Assembly: GCA_045538175.1 (NCBI GenBank)
Contig: JAZSQZ010000025.1
Coordinates: 1-7,306 of the forward strand
DNA length: 7,306 nt
Direction of reading: 5' to 3'
Origin: JAZSQZ01 sp045538175
GTDB lineage: Bacteria > Bacillota > Clostridia > Christensenellales > UBA1242
Below are positions 4,405 to 7,306 of this stretch, piece after piece. The notes below the pieces were generated by a model that was not told the origin of the DNA, made no database searches, and saw only the letters and a program-made list of their open reading frames with translations. The translations under genes and the position numbers were made by a program. Position 1 is the stretch's first letter, and the number at the start of each line of letters is the position of its first letter.

Positions 4405-5679
4405 TCACTTGTTGGAGAGCTTCGTGGTGAGGTCCATCAGCATGTTCAGGCCAACAGCATCCATCGCATTACCGGCACCACCCTTGTCAGAGCCACTCAT
4501 CATAATTTCCGGGACAAGGGGGTGAGTGGATTTTGCAAGAGCTTCAGCCACACCAACCTTCGTCTTATATTCCCATTCGGCACGTTCCTGCGGGGTCAAA
4601 CCAGCGGCAACCTTTGCACGGTTGGCAGCAGCCTCAGCCTCACCTTCCGCCTTAATTCGCTTTGCCACTTCCAAAGCCTTCAGAGCTTCAAGTCGTGCCA
4701 CTTCCTTTTCCTTTTCAGCCTGGAGAATTGCCACATCACGTTCCTTTTGTGCCTGGGTAACTTCCGCAATCTTTACCACTTCCTGGTCGGCCTTTGCCTG
4801 AGCAATTCGTGCCTTACCTTCCGCTTCAGCAGTCAATGCCTTCTGTTTTGCGGTTTCAGCGGCAGTTGCATTAGCGACGCGCTGCATTTCACGTTCCTTC
4901 ACAATATCCAACTGCTTTTGTGCCTTTTCATCAAGCTTCACATTCTGAATATCAAATTGGAGAACCTTAATTCCATATCGGGTGAGGGCCGACTTCTTCG
5001 TCATAACTCGGTTGCCGTTCTTGTCCAGCTTGAGCTTCGTCATACGATATTCCTGAACTTCAGCACGCTTCACCACCTTGCCATTTTCATCGAGTTCATC
5101 TTCACCAGCCTTTTCCTTTAGAATCTCAATCGTGGTTGCATATTCACCATCAGTAAGCATATCTTCAGCGAGTCGGCGGAATTCAGCAATTTTCGTCACC
5201 TTGGCTTCTTCAGCAGTGAACAATGGAGCAGTCTTTCGTACAGCGGACAATACAGAATTTCGTACAAGTTCGTGCTTTAGCTTCTTATCAGAGCGCTGTT
5301 CACGATGGATTTTAATAAGGTCTTCGCAATCAGTTGGCAACTGATACTTCAGATAGCCACTAATTGAAGCGTTTGCATTTCGGGACAGCGTGACAGAAAT
5401 ATCATCTTCGTCACTATCGTCTCCTTCCCAGCCTTCGCCGTGAACCTTTTCAGTGGAACTGTTGAAGTAGAAGTCCTTCGTGCGGTCATACGAATAAATC
5501 TTCGCAAAACCCTTGAAGTAGAAGCCGGAGTGGTCAATGCAGCTCATAGAACCAGTCGGTGACTGCTTGACAAGAAGCTGGGTTTCATCATTGTAACCAA
5601 TGATAGACTTTGCGAAAAATGCGAAAGCAATAAGCAGAACTGCTACGATGATAGTTGTAATCTTTGCCTTAGTACTCAT
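4405..5679 (-). CDS. SPFH/band-7 (prohibitin/flotillin-like) membrane protein
   Basis: This 424-residue protein probably oligomerises at the inner membrane into ring or cage scaffolds, as HflK/HflC, prohibitin and flotillin do. Residues 7-24 form a hydrophobic anchor. A band-7 region follows at about 30-255, interrupted by an acidic insert (EGDDSDEDD, 85-93) and a charged loop (190-225). A long Ala/Glu/Lys coiled coil at about 255-360 carries the flotillin-like AEGEAEAAANRAK segment. The C-terminal segment GLTPQERAEWEYKTKVGVAE (360-379) resembles the assembly region of the family. A GGA-type ribosome site sits 11 bases before the ATG, which is far. The gene is visibly richer in G+C than its neighbours (33 of 60 bases at 4441-4500 against 18 of 60 at 6421-6480) and stands alone between terminators. 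Why a phage would carry it is unclear; membrane protection or control of host proteases is only inference. Confidence 0.92.
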   Translation of the reverse strand: MSTKAKITTIIVAVLLIAFAFFAKSIIGYNDETQLLVKQSPTGSMSCIDHSGFYFKGFAKIYSYDRTKDFYFNSSTEKVHGEGWEGDDSDEDDISVTLSRNANASISGYLKYQLPTDCEDLIKIHREQRSDKKLKHELVRNSVLSAVRKTAPLFTAEEAKVTKIAEFRRLAEDMLTDGEYATTIEILKEKAGEDELDENGKVVKRAEVQEYRMTKLKLDKNGNRVMTKKSALTRYGIKVLQFDIQNVKLDEKAQKQLDIVKEREMQRVANATAAETAKQKALTAEAEGKARIAQAKADQEVVKIAEVTQAQKERDVAILQAEKEKEVARLEALKALEVAKRIKAEGEAEAAANRAKVAAGLTPQERAEWEYKTKVGVAEALAKSTHPLVPEIMMSGSDKGGAGNAMDAVGLNMLMDLTTKLSNK

Positions 5680-5710
5680 ATTTTTATTTTTCCTTTTTTG
5701 TTAATGTTTG

Positions 5711-5725
5711 TTGTTTTTCGTTTCA
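5711..5725 (-). repeat. 15-base leader repeat, copy 1
   Basis: The minus-strand word TGAAACGAAAAACAA occurs exactly here and again at 663-677. Both copies lie in the leader of a gene, here 31 bases before the SPFH start codon. It is rich in A and free of strong pairing, as are translation-enhancing leaders, but its role is unknown. Confidence 0.6.
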
Positions 5726-5756
5726 ATTCCTCAAACCAATTTTGAAGGACAGACAA

Positions 5757-5785
5757 AATGTATAAAAAAATTGGTGGCTTGTCAA
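5757..5785 (-). promoter_or_regulatory. Candidate sigma-70-type promoter for the SPFH gene, embedded in the terminator
   Basis: A perfect TTGACA (complement of 5780-5785) lies in the terminator loop. Seventeen bases later is TACATT (complement of 5757-5762), a 4/6 match to the -10 box; TATACA (5759-5764) is an alternative at 15 bases. The words CCATTGACAA are identical to the better promoter at 682-710. The start of transcription would be near 5750, giving a leader of about 70 bases. The -10 match is weak. Confidence 0.4.
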
Positions 5786-5800
5786 TGGCAACCACCAAAA
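5764..5800 (-). terminator. Rho-independent terminator after the amidase/DUF5662 unit
   Basis: Read on the minus strand, a 7-bp stem TTGGTGG/CCACCAA (5792-5798 with 5771-5777) is extended by 3 bp across a one-base bulge and is followed by seven T (complement of 5764-5770). It lies about 30 bases after the stop of the DUF5662-like gene. The complement also has an A-run then T-run around the stem, so it may work in both directions. Confidence 0.75.
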
Positions 5801-5828
5801 AATATAGTAAATTAAAGTTTACAATTCG

Positions 5829-6446
5829 TTATTGTTTCAAAACTGACAGATTTATGGACTTCATACCATAATTTCGTTTTAAATTAGGGTCCACATAATC
5901 ATTAAGATAATCACAAACCGAGCGGATAAGGTCAATTTGTCTATCAGTAAACATAAATTTTTTATTAAGAACATCGTCACACCATTTATTTAATGGATTA
6001 CCTAGTTCTTCCGAAGTAGCTGCCCAATCTGCACACATTTCATATAGATAAGTATCAGACATTTTGGTACAATCTATATGCTTGGAAGCATAATCACCTT
6101 CACTCCAATATTCGCAGTGGTGCGGATTAGACTTTATATGCTCCATTACAACATCGTTAATTTGTTTTTTCTCGTCCTGTGTAAGTTCAGTTGGAGAATA
6201 TCTAAGAGCTTGACGAACAAGGTTTTTGTACTTAAGTTTATCTTGGTCGTGTTTCATAACACGGGCAGTATCAATATCCTTAATAGGAATTTGTCCGCTT
6301 TCTACCAACAAACTATAAAAGTATTTTACTCTTTTTATATGGTCTTTAACTCGTTGTTCATATTTGGCAACGATATTTTTATCAAGACTTTCAACTAGAG
6401 TCAAATTATTTTCCTTAAGTATTCTCAATGCTCTTGTGAAATTCAT
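5829..6446 (-). CDS. DUF5662-like phage protein, possible HD-type metal-binding fold
   Basis: This 205-residue protein has an N-terminal basic helical region (1-45) followed by motifs I associate with DUF5662, a family common in large phages: H36 in DHIKRV, KHDQDKLK at 65-72, MEH at 101-103, NPHHCEYW at 107-114 and CADWAATSEE at 138-147. The spaced His and Asp residues resemble the metal site of HD-domain hydrolases, so a nucleotide or phosphate-ester substrate is possible, but no reaction is established to my knowledge. Its ATG overlaps the amidase stop as ATGA, and a GGGAG ribosome site sits 9 bases upstream inside the amidase's last codons. It is the last gene before a terminator. No signal peptide or membrane segment is visible, so it is probably cytoplasmic. 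The family call comes from remembered motif order and not from a search. Confidence 0.8.
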   Translation of the reverse strand: MNFTRALRILKENNLTLVESLDKNIVAKYEQRVKDHIKRVKYFYSLLVESGQIPIKDIDTARVMKHDQDKLKYKNLVRQALRYSPTELTQDEKKQINDVVMEHIKSNPHHCEYWSEGDYASKHIDCTKMSDTYLYEMCADWAATSEELGNPLNKWCDDVLNKKFMFTDRQIDLIRSVCDYLNDYVDPNLKRNYGMKSINLSVLKQ

Positions 6447-7306
6447 TTAAACAAACTCCCGAAAAACATAAAGAATGAAGACCAAAAAGGCTTTGTGTTT
6501 TTAATTTCTGTATCAAATGCAGGATCTTTACATACTTTAGGTTCTTCTTTGGCTTCGGTGGCTTCAACCTTTGGTTCTTTCATTTGTTCTTTAACGCCTT
6601 CCATAAGTTTATCAGGCCAATCAAACTTGTCTTTACGAACACTTGTATGATAGTAAATTCCAGAGAAATTCTTTGCTTCCGAAGCATCTTTAAATAATTG
6701 GTCTGGATTTTCCTTGAATATTGGTAAGATATTATTTTGTTTGCAAAGATACTTAATGAGTTTAGCAACAGCTTTCTCTTGTATTGGAGTCATAGTGGCA
6801 TAACAACTATAACCACGATAATTACAAACTTTATAATATTCCTTTTCAGCTGATGTACAGTATAAGTTTCCATAAGCATCCATCAAATCACCTGATGCTG
6901 CCATCTTCAAAGGACCATAATTGGATATTTCTATTCCTATGGTCTGTTTACTCATTACTGCATTCGTTCCAATAGTTCCTGAACCTAAATGATAGGACCA
7001 ATAATTATCTGGAAACAAATTATAAATGTTACCTTGTCTATCTACAACATAATTGACAGAAACTTTCTGTCCATCTTTCGTTAAAGAACCAACATCGCCT
7101 TTAATATTACCAACAGTAAAATGTAAACAAATTGCTTTCTTTTCAGTAGTTGTCTGGTAATAGTAAGTATTATGCTTAGGACGGATCTGATTGATAAAAA
7201 TATTATCACCCAGATCTATCTTGTCAATAAGAAAATGTGTTACACCATTACTGTCTAATAAATTATTAGCAAAGGTTGTTTCAACTGTATCAATCTTATT
7301 TGGTCT
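6443..7306 (-). CDS. N-acetylmuramoyl-L-alanine amidase (Amidase_2/AmpD fold), 5' end outside window
   Basis: This is probably a phage endolysin or virion-associated lysin that cleaves the amide bond between muramic acid and the stem peptide. The frame is open to the window edge, giving 287 visible residues with no start codon in sight. Counting from the edge, the family's active-site set is present: zinc ligand H62 (LHFT), NYVVDRQGNIYNLFPD core, YHLG at 105-108 (WHAG-like), catalytic E126 in GIEIS, H220, K227 and D229 (YYHTSVRKDKFDWP). H-x8-D is one residue shorter than AmpD's H-x9-D. About 60 residues precede the domain. After it come a Lys/Glu/Pro-rich linker (about 237-272) and an aromatic C-terminus, KPFWSSFFMFFGSLFK, which could touch the membrane. 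The stop codon overlaps the next start by ATGA, so the two are probably translated together. The amidase fold is confident; the role as endolysin is inferred. Confidence 0.88.
   Translation of the reverse strand, partial: RPNKIDTVETTFANNLLDSNGVTHFLIDKIDLGDNIFINQIRPKHNTYYYQTTTEKKAICLHFTVGNIKGDVGSLTKDGQKVSVNYVVDRQGNIYNLFPDNYWSYHLGSGTIGTNAVMSKQTIGIEISNYGPLKMAASGDLMDAYGNLYCTSAEKEYYKVCNYRGYSCYATMTPIQEKAVAKLIKYLCKQNNILPIFKENPDQLFKDASEAKNFSGIYYHTSVRKDKFDWPDKLMEGVKEQMKEPKVEATEAKEEPKVCKDPAFDTEIKNTKPFWSSFFMFFGSLFK

Noticed and set aside
4364..4407. Selenocysteine insertion element after the SPFH TGA
   Set aside because: The loop lacks the conserved G bases of bacterial SECIS elements and no selenocysteine machinery or relevant cysteine homologue is evident.
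4396..5121. Long plus-strand open frame of about 240 codons opposite the SPFH gene
   Set aside because: It is a shadow of the strongly biased coiled-coil gene: the product is Phe/Leu/Ser/His-rich with no domain, and the minus-strand SPFH assignment is certain. Shorter plus frames at 4526-4801 and 5078-5344 are rejected likewise.
6078..6398. Plus-strand open frame opposite the DUF5662-like gene, and minus-strand alternative frames at 5349-5537 and 6580-6768
   Set aside because: They overlap genes with conserved catalytic-type motifs and lack ribosome sites and domain features.
6443..7018. Amidase starting at the TTG at 7018
   Set aside because: The frame upstream encodes the essential zinc-binding LHFT and the NYVVDRQG core, so the real start is beyond the window.
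1..7306. CRISPR arrays, tRNA genes, insertion sequences or toxin-antitoxin pairs
   Set aside because: I saw no regularly spaced repeats, tRNA cloverleaf, transposase or terminal inverted repeats, or recognisable toxin-antitoxin motifs.

Overview
All genes that I can support lie on the minus strand, so transcription runs from position 7306 towards 1. The gene set suggests a large phage, prophage or phage-plasmid of a Gram-negative host: a peptidoglycan amidase, a DUF5662-type protein, a phage-style SPFH/band-7 membrane protein and many short overlapping genes of unknown function. Signal peptides, two lipoproteins and a class III prepilin leader (MKKG|FTLIEL) point to a double-membrane host. 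The prepilin N-terminus looks like those of Fibrobacter pilins. That host call rests on memory and is tentative.

Layout in the direction of transcription. (1) 7306-5829: a zinc N-acetylmuramoyl-L-alanine amidase whose 5' end lies beyond the window. It overlaps a DUF5662-like gene by ATGA, and the unit ends at a hairpin/T-tract terminator (5764-5800). (2) 5785-4261: a single SPFH gene that is visibly richer in G+C than its neighbours. It has a promoter-like sequence embedded in the upstream terminator and terminator-type hairpins downstream, and resembles a phage 'moron'. (3) 4241-675: nine short genes, packed with 1-20 base overlaps or gaps of at most 12 bases. Most carry a strong AAGGAG ribosome site. 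Seven of the nine (4241-1479) begin with a signal peptide, lipobox, prepilin leader or N-terminal membrane segment; the last two are a pair of cytoplasmic paralogues. (4) 652-119: a coiled-coil protein with its own near-consensus sigma-70-type promoter inside the 3' end of the preceding gene, followed by a weak terminator.

The most unusual content is in region 3. Four exported proteins that otherwise differ (a soluble coiled-coil protein, a type IV prepilin-like protein and two lipoproteins) end in the same kind of module, CX3C-(11 to 17 residues)-CX3-4C. It resembles in spacing the twin CX3C helical hairpin of mitochondrial small Tim proteins. The prepilin also has three CX6C elements directly after its membrane helix. 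Three of the exported proteins, and a signal-anchored one, also carry DT[VI]xV-like strands. My inference is that the operon encodes a disulfide-linked envelope or surface assembly; its function is not known to me.
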